Both the position numbers and the translations under genes were made by a program. A stretch of 64,000 nt of DNA from Neoceratodus forsteri (lineage: Eukaryota > Chordata > Ceratodontiformes > Ceratodontidae): positions 1,561,876,501 through 1,561,940,500 of the forward strand of contig CM057455.1 in the NCBI GenBank assembly GCA_016271365.2. Reading direction: 5' to 3'. Under the pieces are notes generated by a model. That model was not told the origin of the DNA. It ran no database searches and was given only the letters and a program-made list of their open reading frames with translations. Positions within the stretch are counted from its first letter, which is position 1, and every line of letters begins with the position of its first letter. This document shows, in pieces, positions 22,861 to 34,041 of this stretch.

Positions 22861-24365
22861 ATTATTTATTTATTTATTTATTTTATTTATTTAGTGATTC
22901 AGAAAAGACCTTTGAGTGCAAGCTCTTTTACAAAGGTTCCATGTCATAGATTGCAAAACAAAGTACAATAGGAGAAAGCAAAGGTACATTACAATGAATG
23001 ATACAGCTTGGATTCAGAACTTGGAGAATAACTCAAAACATAGGTACAAGTTAAAATAACAAGAAAAATACGTTATGAGGGTGGGGGTGAATAAGCAGCC
23101 ACAAAGTACCTTTTCAGTAGTTCAGAGGGATGGGGATAGCTGGCAGTGGGGTGAAGGAACGAGGTATGAGAGACAGGTATGTATTGAGGCGGAAGTGAAG
23201 GCTGGGAGAAGAAGGGCAATAAGGTATTGAGAGAAATGGTGGGGTGAGGGGAGGCTGAGTGGAGAAGACATGCTAGAGAAAATGGTGGGGTGTGAAGGGG
23301 CATGGTCAGACAGTCTGCATTAGTAGTGACTGTAAGGAAACTCACAGGATTGTGATTTAGGGGGGAGGTGGGATGGCATATTCTGAAGGAGCATGATGCA
23401 AACTAAATGCTGAGGCAAGCCATGAGAAGAGACAGAGGGAGGGGGTACCTGAGGCCTGCCTAGTGCTTGCTGGGGGGCAGAGAGAGCAGGTGTGGCTGGA
23501 GTCAGGGGAAGGTGCACTTAGAGAGTGTTATTATGTGCTGTTTGAGGTCAGTTTTGAATTGTGCCAGACAACTGGTGGCCAAGAGGTGCCAAGGGAGTTT
23601 GTTCATTCATCCACAGGGGGATCCGGTAGGCAAATGCACATTGCACAAGTGAGGTGCAATGAAAGGGGATAGCCAAGGCCCCTCTAGTCCTCCCTCTGGT
23701 GACCTGTAATGAGTTGGCTGCCTTGATCAAATTGCCTACACAAGGTGGTGTTTTACCCAATAGAGCCTTCTTCCCTTGGGTGCAAGTCTGGAATTAGACC
23801 CTGTTTCTTAAGACAGCCAGTTTTCATGTTTGTACAGAGTACAGGTGTGAGTGCCATGCTCAGCATCCAGGATGAGTCTGCAAGCTTTGTTGAGTGCAGT
23901 CTTAACCTGCCTGAGCATTGTATCCATTGCCGCCCTGTAGACCACTAGTCCATTGTCAACAGTAGATATAATTGAACTGTGGACTGAGAGGTGGAGGGCC
24001 CCCTGAGAGAGGTTATTGCATGTGCCTGTATAGTGCACCAATCTTGGTATTGACTGTCTTGATCAGAGAGTCAATATGGTGCACAAACATGAGGGTATCA
24101 TCTATTACGACCCCCAGATACTTGAACAAGTGAACTTGTTCCAGCGGCTCACTGCATGAGTTTGGAGATGATGAGGGGGTGGTGCTTATTTTTTTTTTGT
24201 GGGAGCTGGACATAAGCATGGCCTTGGTCTCCTTGTAGTTTAGTAGCAACTTATGACTACAGAACCAGTCCTCGAGTTTGTAGGAGTTCTGCAGCTCAGA
24301 TTGTAGGGCAACCTGAGATGTGCTGTTGCTCAGGAGCACAGCATCATCTGCATACAGTATGAGTT
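22861..24365 (-). mobile_element. L2-c: 5'-truncated L2-like LINE
   Basis: A minus-strand LINE of 1.5 kb. The 3' end is a (ttta)n tract at 22861-22895. The RT tail reads AVLLSNSTSQVALQSEL, KLLLNYKETKAMLMSSS, EQVHLFKYLGVVIDD and KTVNTKIGALYRHMQ from 24350 to 24013, then AALNKACRLILDA-like text and, in the frame ending at 23548, NPPLGHQLSGT-like C-terminal text in several frames. The phrase KYLGVVIDD and the layout match L2-d and L2-f. It is broken by frame changes. Confidence 0.75.
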
Positions 24366-24479
24366 TTGTGTCACAGGATTAAATAGGGATGAGACCTCTT
24401 TTCTGTCTCATATCAGTAAATGCCAAAAGTCATTAATATAAAATATAGACATACATTAGGTAAAGACTTGCATAGATTG

Positions 24480-24655
24480 CTTGAGTATAAGAACTTACAA
24501 AATGATTTCATCTAATTTATTGGAAGTGATCAAAGCATTATGTAGAAACACTAGTATCAAGATTGATTACACACCAAAGGGTAACATCAGAAAAAGTGGA
24601 GTCTGGCAAGGGGGTAAAGCAAGGTTACCTACTAGCGCCACTGTTTAATTATAGT
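24480..24655 (+). pseudogene. L1-like RT fragment with GVKQG motif
   Basis: In plus, 24600-24655 reads SGKGVKQGYLLAPLFNYS, the RT block that precedes the active site in L1-like elements (G-xQG-PL-P-LF). Text before it, around 24500-24600, is weakly similar to an L1-like finger region. The piece ends where a fold-back repeat begins. Confidence 0.5.
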
Positions 24656-24845
24656 GATGCGGTAGTGCCACTATAGTTACAGTTGAGTAGGTTGTTTAAT
24701 GTTAATGCCCTAACTTTGCACTATAATAGCTTCACCCCATCCCATTCAATGGATTTGCACTAAGTTTTGCATGGGTAGTCTGGGTTTAATATTCCTTGAC
24801 ATGCCAGGTTTCTTCCAGTTGAATGTGCAGATTATGAAATCTGTA
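24656..24845 (+). repeat. Fold-back family module M1
   Basis: The block begins near gatgcggtagtgccactata and continues with cttgacatgccaggtttctt and gcagattatgaaatctgtat. The same order recurs at 26131-26270 and 57390-57590, and in reverse orientation before 57020. It is the outer part of the fold-back family described at 53930. It has no coding. Confidence 0.55.
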
Positions 24846-24847
24846 TA

Positions 24848-25765
24848 TTGTGGGCCCAATTTTCAAAGACCCCGGAGAGCGATGCAATTTGTTTCACTCA
24901 AGTAGTTGTGACAAACCCTGGCTGTAGCAGGGACCTTGCACCAGATTTTTTAATCTGGAGGGTCCCTGAGCCAAACACCAAAGTTTGCCACAGACCAAAA
25001 GATGCAACAAAGATGTGGCCACATCTGTAGTATTCAGAGCAAGTGTCAATCCCCCGTGCAACACTAGAGAGGCCAGTATAGTAGGGAGGGGGAGATACAG
25101 TAGGCCAGGGAGGCTGGGGGGGTAGCAGGGGCCTTAGAGGTGGCAGTGTGGACATAGGGCACTGCATGACCTTAGAAGGTGCACCCCTTGGGGTGCCTGT
25201 GCCATTCACAGTAGAGTACCATTCCCTTCACATATCTCTGTGCCCCCATTCATGAAGACTCCCACAATAAAGAAAAAAAAAAACATTCCCAATGGTCCTG
25301 CAGACCCTGATTCCCTGATGCCATGAAGAAAGTAATTCCAGTTACAGTACACTCCCCCCAACCACCACGATCACTGCCATGGAAACCCATCAGTGCCCTG
25401 GTAGTCCAGTGGAACACCTCCACCCCATCCAGTAGTGTCCAACTACCCGAGCCCCCCATCCCAAATTGTAGCAGGCTGCCAGCACAGCCCTCCTCTCACC
25501 ACCATGGCTGGCAGCCAATTACATTTGCAATTGCAATGATCACAAACAGCAAACAGTGTGTTCCATGAATGACATTCCTTGGCACACCTGTAGGCTGCCG
25601 CAATTTGTGGGGCAAAGGGGCTTTGGCACAGCTGCATCTGAAGTGGATACAGGCTGCTTTAAAATTTCATTTGGTGCAAGTTATTCCGCAAATCACAACT
25701 TGTGCTGAACAGCTTTGCCACATGTCCCCTGTGCTGCTGCATCGGCTTCTAAAATTGAGGTGTGT
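24848..25765. mobile_element. Candidate non-autonomous element with terminal inverted repeats
   Basis: The ends look complementary: gggcccaattttcaaagacc at 24851 and, on the other strand, cctcaattttagaagccgat at 25745-25764, both continuing to gatgc. The element interrupts the fold-back repeat: module M1 stops before it and module M2 resumes after it. Inside, at 25390, is ccctggtagtccagtggaac, and the region to 25520 resembles 48750-48890, so the family has at least two copies here. No transposase frame is visible. A clear target duplication was not found. Confidence 0.4.
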
Positions 25766-25838
25766 GTTTTTAGGGGAAAAATAGTTTTTTTTGTTTGCTT
25801 GTTTTTTTGTCTTCATCTAGCACCTTGACAGTTTGGAA

Positions 25839-26130
25839 TTTTGGTCTGAATTTTCAGGGTAGAAAATCTTGACTCATAATAGTGCCTTTCATTGGTTTGA
25901 TGGAAAAATAATTTATCTGTTCCCAAGTTGTAAGAATTTGAAATTTTGGTTCTGAACATGTTCAGTAGGTCTTTTGGATAGATGTTTGCTACCCTACTGA
26001 ACATGCTAAGAACTGAAATGTCAAATCCTTATAACTTGGGAACAGATTAATATTTTTTTTTTTACCAAACCAATGAAAGACACCATTCTAGGAAAAGCCC
26101 TTCCTACCCTGAAAATTTCAGACCAAAATG
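25839..26130. repeat. Long palindrome of module M2
   Basis: Two arms of about 125-130 bases face each other around 25984. The left arm starts ttttggtctgaattttcagg and the right arm ends ctgaaaatttcagaccaaaa. Inner parts pair too: gcctttcattggtttga against accaaaccaatgaaaga, and cctactgaacatgc against gaacatgttcagtagg. The arms differ at several bases. This is a fold-back element; no coding is present. Confidence 0.8.
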
Positions 26131-26570
26131 TAATCTTTATACTTTAATAACTTTACCCCCTTCAATAGATTTGCAGGAAAGTTTGCAAGCATGGTCATGG
26201 GGGCAAAGTCCCTTGACATGCCAGGTTTCATTCTGGTCAGATGTGTAGATTCTGAGATACATATAGTCAAAGCCCTTATATTTCTGTGGCAATCTGGGTC
26301 TAAATTATGTGGCAAGTCCTCCTGTTGCCACAGTACTTCTGTGGCATTAGTTTCCTATTTCTGCACGAATTCTGTGGTGGCAGTTAACAACCCCCTCTAA
26401 GCACCTGGGTAGGGGAAATGTTAGTTTTTTGGCTGGGACCCACAAACCAGAGCACGTTGTTAATTAAATCCTGAATTCTTAGTATTAGAAGTAAAAATTC
26501 CATCCCATTTATCTAAGCCCCATCACCCTCTCCACACCAGCCTAAGAGTCCCCAGGGCCATCAAATTTGA
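26131..26570 (+). repeat. Fold-back module M1 copy and unassigned flank
   Basis: From 26135 the text ttaataactttaccccctt and gacatgccaggtttcattct repeats module M1 as at 24680 and 57440. After 26300 the sequence is not assigned; it is GT-rich and has no coding motif. Confidence 0.5.
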
Positions 26571-26599
26571 ATGAACAATATTTTTATAGGCTACCACAC

Positions 26600-26775
26600 T
26601 GCACAGTGATCTTCATCCTTCTAGTTTTACCACTAGGCCAGAATGCCAGTTTCTCATTCCAGAATTGTTTTGTGAAGCTGTGCTCAAAGCACTTCTGGGA
26701 CAAGAAACTAGAATTCAGACCCAGCAGTGAACTTAGAAGGATGAGGATATCTAAACAGTATGGGACCTGATAAAA
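26600..26775. repeat. Second hairpin repeat
   Basis: An imperfect inverted repeat with arms of about 70-80 bases. atcttcatccttctagtttt near 26610 pairs with the complement of aacttagaaggatgaggata near 26735, and gccagtttctcattccagaa pairs with ttctgggacaagaaactaga. The loop lies near 26680. It is unlike the M2 palindrome and represents a different fold-back family. Confidence 0.7.
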
Positions 26776-27135
26776 ATATTTTTGCTTCAGATAAAAGGAC
26801 TCAAAGAGTTTCTCATGGTGGGGTAGGAAGGGCAGTGGGGCTGAGCTGGATATGTGTGTGTAGAGGGGGTTACCTGTTTTGATTTTTCAGGTAAAGCCCT
26901 AGCAGACAAACTAATGGGCAGGGGCTATTCCAAAATGCTTTTCAGATTTTTGTTTTTAAATTCCACAGAATTCCAAAAAGCACGCTGCACAATTTAATAT
27001 AAACTGGAATAGTCTTAATGGGATTTATATGATCCATGGAATAACTGCAGTTTACATGATCCATGGAATCATTTTCCTTGGCCAGAATCAAAGTAAACAC
27101 AGATTTGTTTTACTCACAGTTTATAATGACTCTTC

Positions 27136-27650
27136 TTTTTTTTATTATGCTTTATTTCCTCTTCTGCTGGCCCCATCGGTCCAATCCACTCACACTCAGT
27201 CCCGCCATATTCCCTGGAACTTACCTCATTCCTGAACCCTGGCTTAACCCCTGAGGTGGGGCTGCTGGGGGGCCCCTTCTCCCTGGAGACTGAACAATAG
27301 AATAGGAGCTACAGCCTGGTCAGTAGTGTGGAGTCTGTATCGTGAGGGTGAACATCATCATGAGGTGGTGGAACCTCCATTTTCTGATTTTCTCCCCAGT
27401 GGTCATGACATGCAATGACATTAGGATGGCACGCCGGATGTCTAACATGCCTCTCATAGTCCTGGCTGTCATACCCAAGGTTACCATGAGGGGTTACCCA
27501 GACATTGGCAACTTCCCTCCATCTCCCTGGAAGAGGAAATCAGTCCATAGAATGCTCAGTCCTCCTCACTTTGGCCATCTCTCCAACCTCATTCCCAAAG
27601 CTAGGGTGCCACGAGCGGTAGCACTACTGCTGCACCAGTGGGCCGGCTAA
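27136..27650 (-). mobile_element. SINE-3: diverged copy of the long tRNA-derived SINE
   Basis: On minus, the element starts near 27645 with ggcccactggtgcagcagta, a tRNA-like head whose tggtgcagcagtagtgc resembles box A. It then has agctttgggaatgaggttgg, matching SINE-4 (ggctttgggaatggactcgg), and gagcattctatggactgatt, matching the aagcatccagtggactgctc block of SINE-2. Its 3' end near 27136 is T-rich. No clean target duplication was found, and its divergence suggests it is older than SINE-1 and SINE-2. Confidence 0.6.
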
Positions 27651-27654
27651 ATAC

Positions 27655-27790
27655 TAATTCTTCAGTAGAAACTACAAAATAATATTCTGCAATTCATGTA
27701 AACCACAGAATAATATTCTGCAGTTCATGTAAACTGTGGAATAATATTCCTCAGTTCATGTAAATCACAAAATAATATTCTGCATTTTTT
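27655..27790. repeat. Short tandem repeat, about 45-bp unit
   Basis: The phrase ccacagaataatattctgca followed by gttcatgtaaa recurs about four times. Its core gaataatattc is a palindrome. Related text occurs at 27010-27070 beyond the far end of SINE-3, so the array may flank the SINE on both sides. Confidence 0.65.
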
Positions 27791-27839
27791 TCATGGTTTA
27801 CATTAAATTCTGTGGCCATCTCCATGGCTGTGGAACTGC

Positions 27840-28510
27840 GGAAAAATTGGGGCCTTGCATATAGTGCAGTTTTTGGAAAAACTGCACTATATGCAAAGGG
27901 GGGGGTGCTGTTTTTTTGTCATCACCTAGTGACCAGACAGTTTAGATTTTGGTATGCAAATTTCAAGGAAGAAAGGGCGTGCCCCAGAATGGTGCCTTTC
28001 ATTTGTTTGGTGAAAAAATAGTAATCAATTCCTAAGTTATAAGGATGTGAAATTTCGATTCTCAGCATGCTCTATAGGGTATCAAACATCTATCCAAATA
28101 AGTAATGAAAAGTAATAATATGAGAGCTATGCTGAAAATTGGTCATACAAATATGGTAAAATGTCCAGGCTATGACTGAAAGTTGCAGTGTTTCAACATT
28201 CACTAATAACATCATTGATTTTCAATATTTTGACTTCAGACTTTCAACATAGCTATTTTCTACACCACATCATAAACATGACAGGTGTCATTTTATAAAT
28301 CTTGTATGAGATGCCTTTTTGCACTTTTGGTGTGAAATGGCATTTTGGCCAATATGCTATAAACGCTGCATGTCATCTTTCATAAGATCAGTAATAAAGA
28401 GACTATCTTGAAAACTTGGGGACAAATTTTAATAAAAAAAAAGCATAAATGCGTGAAGAGTGAATGTGTGAAGAATTAATGTGTAAAGAGTGAATGTGTG
28501 AAGAGTGAAC
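27840..28510. repeat. Half of an M2 fold-back copy, then short tandem repeats
   Basis: From 27905 to 28080 the sequence follows the left arm of the M2 palindrome, with gtgcctttcatttgtttggt and aagttataaggatgtgaaat, but no second arm. The stretch 28100-28430 is unassigned. At 28455-28510 the unit gtgtgaagagtgaat repeats about three times, directly before the 3' tail of L2-d. Confidence 0.5.
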
Positions 28511-29382
28511 ATTTATTTATTTATTTATTGAAACGTTTCACCAAGAAAGGCATGCTGAACAACAAGTTGCTTATCTCATGGTGTGACCTGGGGGGAAGGG
28601 TAGTGGAAATACATACATGCATACAACAACAAATATTATTACAACAGTATTGGCAGTGGTGAACAGCAAATAACAGAAAGAACTTATTAAGTGCAGCATA
28701 TGAGTACAATTGTTTACAGAGGTCACAATGGACAGGTTAAGTGCATAACATTAGAATAACACTTTAAATTCATTATGATGGTACCATTTAGCCCATATGG
28801 AAGGGGTGGATAGGAAGTAACAGCAGAGGTGGAAAGGTAGTAAGGCTAGGAGGGGGGAGCAGATGAATAGGAAACAAGATTATAGATATATTGATAGTTG
28901 TAGATTGACAGGAATCTAAAATTATAGTTATATTGGTAGTTATAGATAACTCGAAGGAATGGCCAGGAAGGGATCACTGCAGGGAAAGAAAGTAGTGTGA
29001 CTAGAAGGGAGCTGTAATTCAGAATAGATACTTAATATATTGATAGAGGCTGGGGAGCAGGTCAGGAAGACCAGGTAGGTTAATTTCAGGCACAATTCAC
29101 AGAAAGGAAATTATGTAGGGCTGAAGTTATAGAGGAGGGGAAGGAGGAGTGGCAAATCTGGTGAGGAAGTGAATTCCACAGTTTTGGGAAGCAATATGAG
29201 AAAGTAGCCTGTCCTACAGTGGTAAACTGGTGAGGGATAACCAAGGAATGGGATTCATGAGATCTAAGTGAGTGGGCAGAGGGAGGGAGGGAGGATTGTT
29301 AGAGGGAAAGTGAGATAAGATGGGAGCGATCCAAATCAGAATTTAGAGACAAATTTAGCACAATGATGGCGGTATCTGTTTT

Positions 29383-30606
29383 CTAGTGAGGGAAATGCCA
29401 GGGAGTGGTAGAGTTGACAGTGGTGGTGAGTTGTAGAGAGTTCAGAGTGAAGCAACAGAAGGAGTTGAGGAGGGTATCCAATCTGGCTAAGGAGGACTTG
29501 GGAGTGGCATTGTAGACTACATCACAGTAGTCAAAAATAGGAAGGATCATCTTCTGGACAAGTTCGCACCTAACCAAGAGAGGGAGGCAGTTCAGGTTCC
29601 TGTATAGAGCGCCAAGCTTGGGGCACAGTGTTTTCAGGATGGCATCCACATGACCAGAAAAGGTGAGATGTTGGTCAAGCCAAACACCCAGATATCTGAA
29701 TGAGGAGGTGTCCTCAAGGGCTGTCCAGTGAAGGGTATGGAAGGAGGGCAGGGAAGGGAGCCCAGAGAGTCTCTGCCTAGTGCCAAAAGTCAGGGAGACT
29801 GTCTTCTTGGTGTTTAGAAAATGTTGATGAGAGCAAAATCACTGCTGAACATTACTGAAGTCCTGCTGAAGTCTGTTTGCAACATCAGTGGGGGACTGTC
29901 TTGAAGTGTAGAGGGCCATGTCATCTGCGTACATGTGCATTGAGTTTGATGTACAGACAGATGGTAGGTCATTAAGAAATATGGAGAAAAGTATAGGGCC
30001 CGACATGGATCCTTGAGGGACACCAGTGTTGATAGGAAGAGGGGGAGATGTGGAGTCAGTGATTCTGACTTCCTGGGTCCAACCTACAAGGTAGGCTCTG
30101 AACCAGTTAGTGGCTGAGTCAGGCAGACCTGCTGAGGACAGGGAGTTTAGTAGTAGGGTGTGGGAAACCATTTTGAAAGCCTTGGCTAGGTCGATAAAAA
30201 TGGTAGATGTGATTTGACCACTGTCCATCCGTGAGATGATGGAGTTGGTAAGCCTAATCAGGGAGGTGGGGGAGTGTTTTTTCCTAAACCCAGATAGGAA
30301 GGGAGTGAAAAAGTTAGAGAGATAAGAAGAGAGCTGGGCAAGAAACAAGTGTTCTTGCAGTTTGGCAAAGGTGAGCAGGAAAGATATGGGATGGTAGTTC
30401 CCCGGTGAGGAAGGATCACCACCCTTAGGTAGGGGAAGAAAAAAGGCATGCTTCCAAATAGGTGGGTTGGCTGCCATTTCGAATGAGAGGTTGAAGAGGT
30501 CAAACAGTGGGGCACAGATAGCCATAGCTGAGAGATATAGCAGCTTGGGGTCCAAGCCACCAGGTGAACTGCTTTTGGATGGGTTTAAGGTGTGCAAGGC
30601 ATCCAA
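29383..30606 (-). pseudogene. L2-d reverse transcriptase
   Basis: A 255-residue frame (30606 to 29839) reads SSPGGLDPKLLYLSAMA, FLPLPKGGDPSSPGNYHPIS, TIFIDLAKAFKMVSHTLLL, NTGVPQGSMSGPILFSIFLN and HMYADDMALYTSRQS, so the YADD active site is intact. It stops in QDFSNVQQ. The C-terminal part continues in another frame at 29649-29383 with CPKLGALYRNLNCLPLL and ILPIFDYCDVVYNATPK. The order and the FDYCDVVY block fit L2-like LINEs. The protein would bind its own RNA and prime reverse transcription on nicked DNA; here the frame break rules out a full product. Confidence 0.83.
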
Positions 30607-31499
30607 GGTGTCAGAAGGGGCAATTTTAGTGAAAGAGAACCAAGTAGATTGGGGCAGTGTGCATGGTGAGGTGAAGGGGGCACCTGGCCTAGTAGACAGT
30701 AAGGAGGATAGGACAGCAGAGGCACAAGAGGTGAAGTATGAATTAAATTCGGTAGCAACACCAAGGTGATCAGTAATAAGGGTGTTGTTTACACTGAGGA
30801 GGGAGAGGGAGGCATGGAAGTGGGGGAGAGGAGTGAATGGATGACTTTCTAGAATTTAGAGAGATTGTTTATGTTGGATTGAAAGGCTGAGCTAAAGTAG
30901 TCTGCCTTAGTCAAATGAGTAGCTTTTGTGCACTTGTTGTGAAGAGAACAATATGCATCATAGTCTTTAGGGAGATTAGAGGCTTTATGTAGTTTCCAAG
31001 CTTGGTCCCGTGCTCTTTGACAAGCTATGAATTCAGATGAGATTCATGGAAGGTGGCTGCCATGCACTCTGATGTGCCAAAGTGGCGTGTGCTAATTCCA
31101 AATGTTGAAAAATTTACCTTTAAAGTATTCTGTGGCTTCATCTATTGAGTTCGCCGATGCTATGGGGCCCAGCTTGTATGAGCTAGGTAATGGAGGAGGG
31201 GAACGAGATTCAGAGATTCATATGAGCGAGTCATTAAGGTTTTATGAAGGACCTTGAGTCTGTGAATTTTACGTATCAGAAAGGTCGTGAGGGGGTCACT
31301 CAGGGCATCTGATAATACACCAGATTTAATAACCCTGTTTGGGTGTGAGGTGAGGTCCCAGTCAATTAAGGAGTGGTTACCTGTTTTATGGTTTCTTCCA
31401 AGTTGGATTAAGGGTGAGCTGGGTTAAATTATGTGCATCAGTTTCATTTCATACTTTGTTCATGGTGGGGGATAACCAGTTTTAGTTAAGGTCGCCCAT
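30607..31499 (-). other. L2-d linker between endonuclease and RT
   Basis: This stretch lies inside L2-d. No open frame longer than about 100 codons is present. It presumably encoded the endonuclease C-terminus and linker before decay; stops are frequent. Confidence 0.5.
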
Positions 31500-32390
31500 G
31501 ATATAAGCTTCACCTGAGGAGGTGTGGGATACTATGGAACTGACGAGATCTGTAACAACAGAGGAGTGGAGTCCTGGGTGACAATAGGCACCTGCCACAA
31601 ATACAGGGATGGATAAAGGGAGGGATAGCTATAAGATAAGCACCTCATATGCTTTCGGGACAGAGGTGGAAAGAATGGTGGTGAATTGGATAGATGAGGA
31701 GACATAGAGAGCCACTCCTCCACCCCTTCCTGACTTGTTTTGTTGAGATATAGTAATAGCCCAGGATGGAGAGAGAAGGGTCACCTATTTTATAGTTAAG
31801 CCAGGTTTCAGACAGGATGATAATATCAGGACCAAGTGAATCAACCAGAGGCTAGAGTAAATCAACTTTAGAGAAAAGGCTGCGTATATTTAGGTGGAGA
31901 ATTTTTAGTCCATGGGGAAGAACAGTGAGGATTGATGGGGAAGTTCTTAGAGCAGTGGATGGGGGCACTGAGATGCATGGAGGGCAAGGTCCAGGGTTGG
32001 GATTTATGTCTTCGGAAGATAGGAGCAGGAATGCAATGATAATGTAGTGAAGCTTTACACTCTTATACCAAGGTACAGAGCAGGCTCGACTAGAAATAAG
32101 GGGGGTGTGGAGAGAAGTAGGATGCTGGAAGCATGGAATATGTAGTAGTGTGCAGTAAATAGGAATTGCTAAGAGTGAGGAACTAGGGCAAAAGGGGTAG
32201 TGTTCCCAGGTCTGAAGAGAGGTAGATGGGGTGACAGTGTAATTGAAGACAGGAGAGTGTAATGTAGTGTGGCAGAGAGGGGCCAGTAATAATGGGGAGG
32301 GGGAAGGTGTGGGGGTGAGAAGAGAGAGACAGAGGACAGAGAAGATAGGGAGAAGTAGTCTGAGTGAGTCTAGAGGCATGGTGAGGAAAA
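31500..32390 (-). pseudogene. L2-d N-terminus, 2A-like motif and endonuclease start
   Basis: A frame on minus from about 32390 has several hydrophobic leader segments (LRLLLPIFSVLCLSLL and IIIAFLLLSS), then EDINPNPGP at about 31991-32018, then LKILHLNIRSLFSKVDLL. The last phrase is the endonuclease N-terminus; after a stop it continues SLGPDIIILSETWLNYKIG near 31835-31780. D-I-N-P-N-P-G-P is close to the 2A consensus D-V/I-E-x-N-P-G-P, which causes ribosome skipping. 2A-like motifs are known at the N-terminus of several LINE clades. The E-to-N change and one in-frame stop suggest it may not function. Confidence 0.72.
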
Positions 32391-32489
32391 GATATAGAAA
32401 CATAGAAACATAGAATCTGATGCCAGATAAGGACCGCTTGGCTCACCTAGTCTGCTCACTATCCTACCTAATGGATAAGCTGCAGATCC

Positions 32490-33589
32490 CTTTTCTCTTT
32501 TTTGTGGGGTTCCTCAGGGCTCTATACTGCCCCCCATGTTGTTTGCGGTGTACATGCTTCCCCTAGGAGACATTGTGAGATGGTACAGGTTGGAATTTCA
32601 CTGTTATGCAGATGATACCCAACTGTACCTGCCCTTTGCACCCGACCGGGAAGGAGCTGTCTCGGTATTTAATAGCTGTCTAGAGGAAATCCAGGATTGG
32701 ATGAGGTCCAGTTGGTAAAAGTTGAATTCTGGGAAGACAGAGGTGTTGGTTTTGGATCTGGATCACTGGATAGGGGGACCTGTGGCCGGCTCCCCCTCTG
32801 GGGTGTTTTGTGGGGATGTCGAGTTACCGGTCTCTGAATGGGTGCGAGATCTAGGGGTGATCTTAGATTCTGGGCTGACTTTACGATCTCAAGTGTCAGC
32901 AGTGGTAAAATCTTCATTTTATCATCTGAGAAACATCGCCAGAATCAAGAACCTCATTCAGTCTAGCGATCTGCCAACTCTGATTCATGCCTTTGTGACC
33001 TCACGCCTGGACCATTGCAACTCGCTTTACCTTGGGCTTCCGGGGATTGATATCCGCCGCCTTCAGCTGGTGCAGAATTCTGCAGCTCAAATACTTACAG
33101 GTACTCCTAGAACATCTCATATTACTCCAGTTCTGCGGGGTCTGCACTGGCTACCAGTTCAGTGGCGGATCACCTTCAAAGTCGGATTACTGACTTTTAA
33201 ATCCCTACATGAACTGGGCCTTGACTACCTGAAAGATCTCCCTGATTCCTTACCTCCCTATGAGGTCACTCTGCTCAGCTGACAAGGTGTTGCTAGAGAT
33301 TCCTAGGGTTACATTGAAATCAGCTGGGGCCTAGGCTTTTATGTTTGTGGCCCCATCCCTTTGGAATTCTCTACCCCATCGGATAAGGGAGTGTACGACC
33401 GTGGGGAGCTTTAAACAGGGTTTTAAATCCTTTTTTTGGAATAGGGTCTACGGTGACTCTGACTGCTGTTTTGTATTTGTTTTTAACAGTTTTTATATTA
33501 TTGTTTGTATACTTTGTTTGTACTCCATCTTTTTGGAATGTGCCTTGGTATTTGAAAGGCTCAATATAAATAAAGAGATTATTATTATT
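32490..33589 (+). mobile_element. L2 3' half on plus, nested in CR1-3
   Basis: A 5'-truncated L2 LINE, 1.1 kb, on the opposite strand to its host. It is flanked by atcc at 32486-32489 and 33590-33593. It begins inside the RT (VPQGSILPP) and ends with the L2-type tail aaaggctcaatataaataaa then (att)n at 33577-33589. Confidence 0.85.
32500..33480 (+). pseudogene. L2 reverse transcriptase C-terminal half
   Basis: The plus frames read GVPQGSILPPMLFAVYMLPL, then FHCYADDTQLYLPFAPDRE with an intact YADD active site near 32605, then LNSGKTEVLVLD and WVRDLGVILDSGLTLRSQV. Next come SRLDHCNSLYLGLPGI and VLRGLHWLPVQWRITFKVGL. These are hallmark L2 phrases. Two stops (near 32716 and 33280) and a frame change near 33330, leading to MFVAPSLWNSLPHRIRE, show decay. 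The 5' half of the element is missing. Confidence 0.88.
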
Positions 33590-34041
33590 ATCCTAGTTAA
33601 CCAACAGCCTACTTCCTCCTACCCTCCACTAGAATTACCTTATGTCTGCCCAATGCATTCTTGCATTCCCTCACTGTTTTTGACTCTACAACCTCCCAGG
33701 AAGGCAGTTCCATGCATCTACAACCCTCTCTGTGAAGAAATACTTCCTCACATTACCTCTGAAACATCCCCCCTCTATCTTCGAATTGTGCCACGTTGTT
33801 CTTGCACATCTCTTTTTCTGAAAGATTGTTTGTTTGTTTGTTTATTCGCTTAACGGGTAAGCACACTGGAAACAAGTTCCTTTTACAGGTGCGACCCACA
33901 TATATTGCATACAGACAATACATAATCAAACATACATATACAATGCAGCAAATTGCAGACAAAAATGTCTTTGTTACGTGTAAAATTCATTAAAAAAATT
34001 CATAAAAACAGTTACAATTAAATTGAGATTCAAATACATCC

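Larger units (their letters stand above)
28511..32390 (-). mobile_element. L2-d: long L2-like LINE with 2A-like peptide
   Basis: A 3.9-kb minus-strand LINE. Its 3' end is an (attt)n tract at 28511-28529. RT lies at 29383-30606 and the endonuclease region at about 31500-31960. The N-terminal frame reaches 32390, where CR1-3 begins. CR1-3 may have inserted into it: gatat occurs at 32391-32395 and again at 40525-40529. The RT frame of 256 residues is the best preserved in the window, but frame changes occur elsewhere. Confidence 0.8.
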
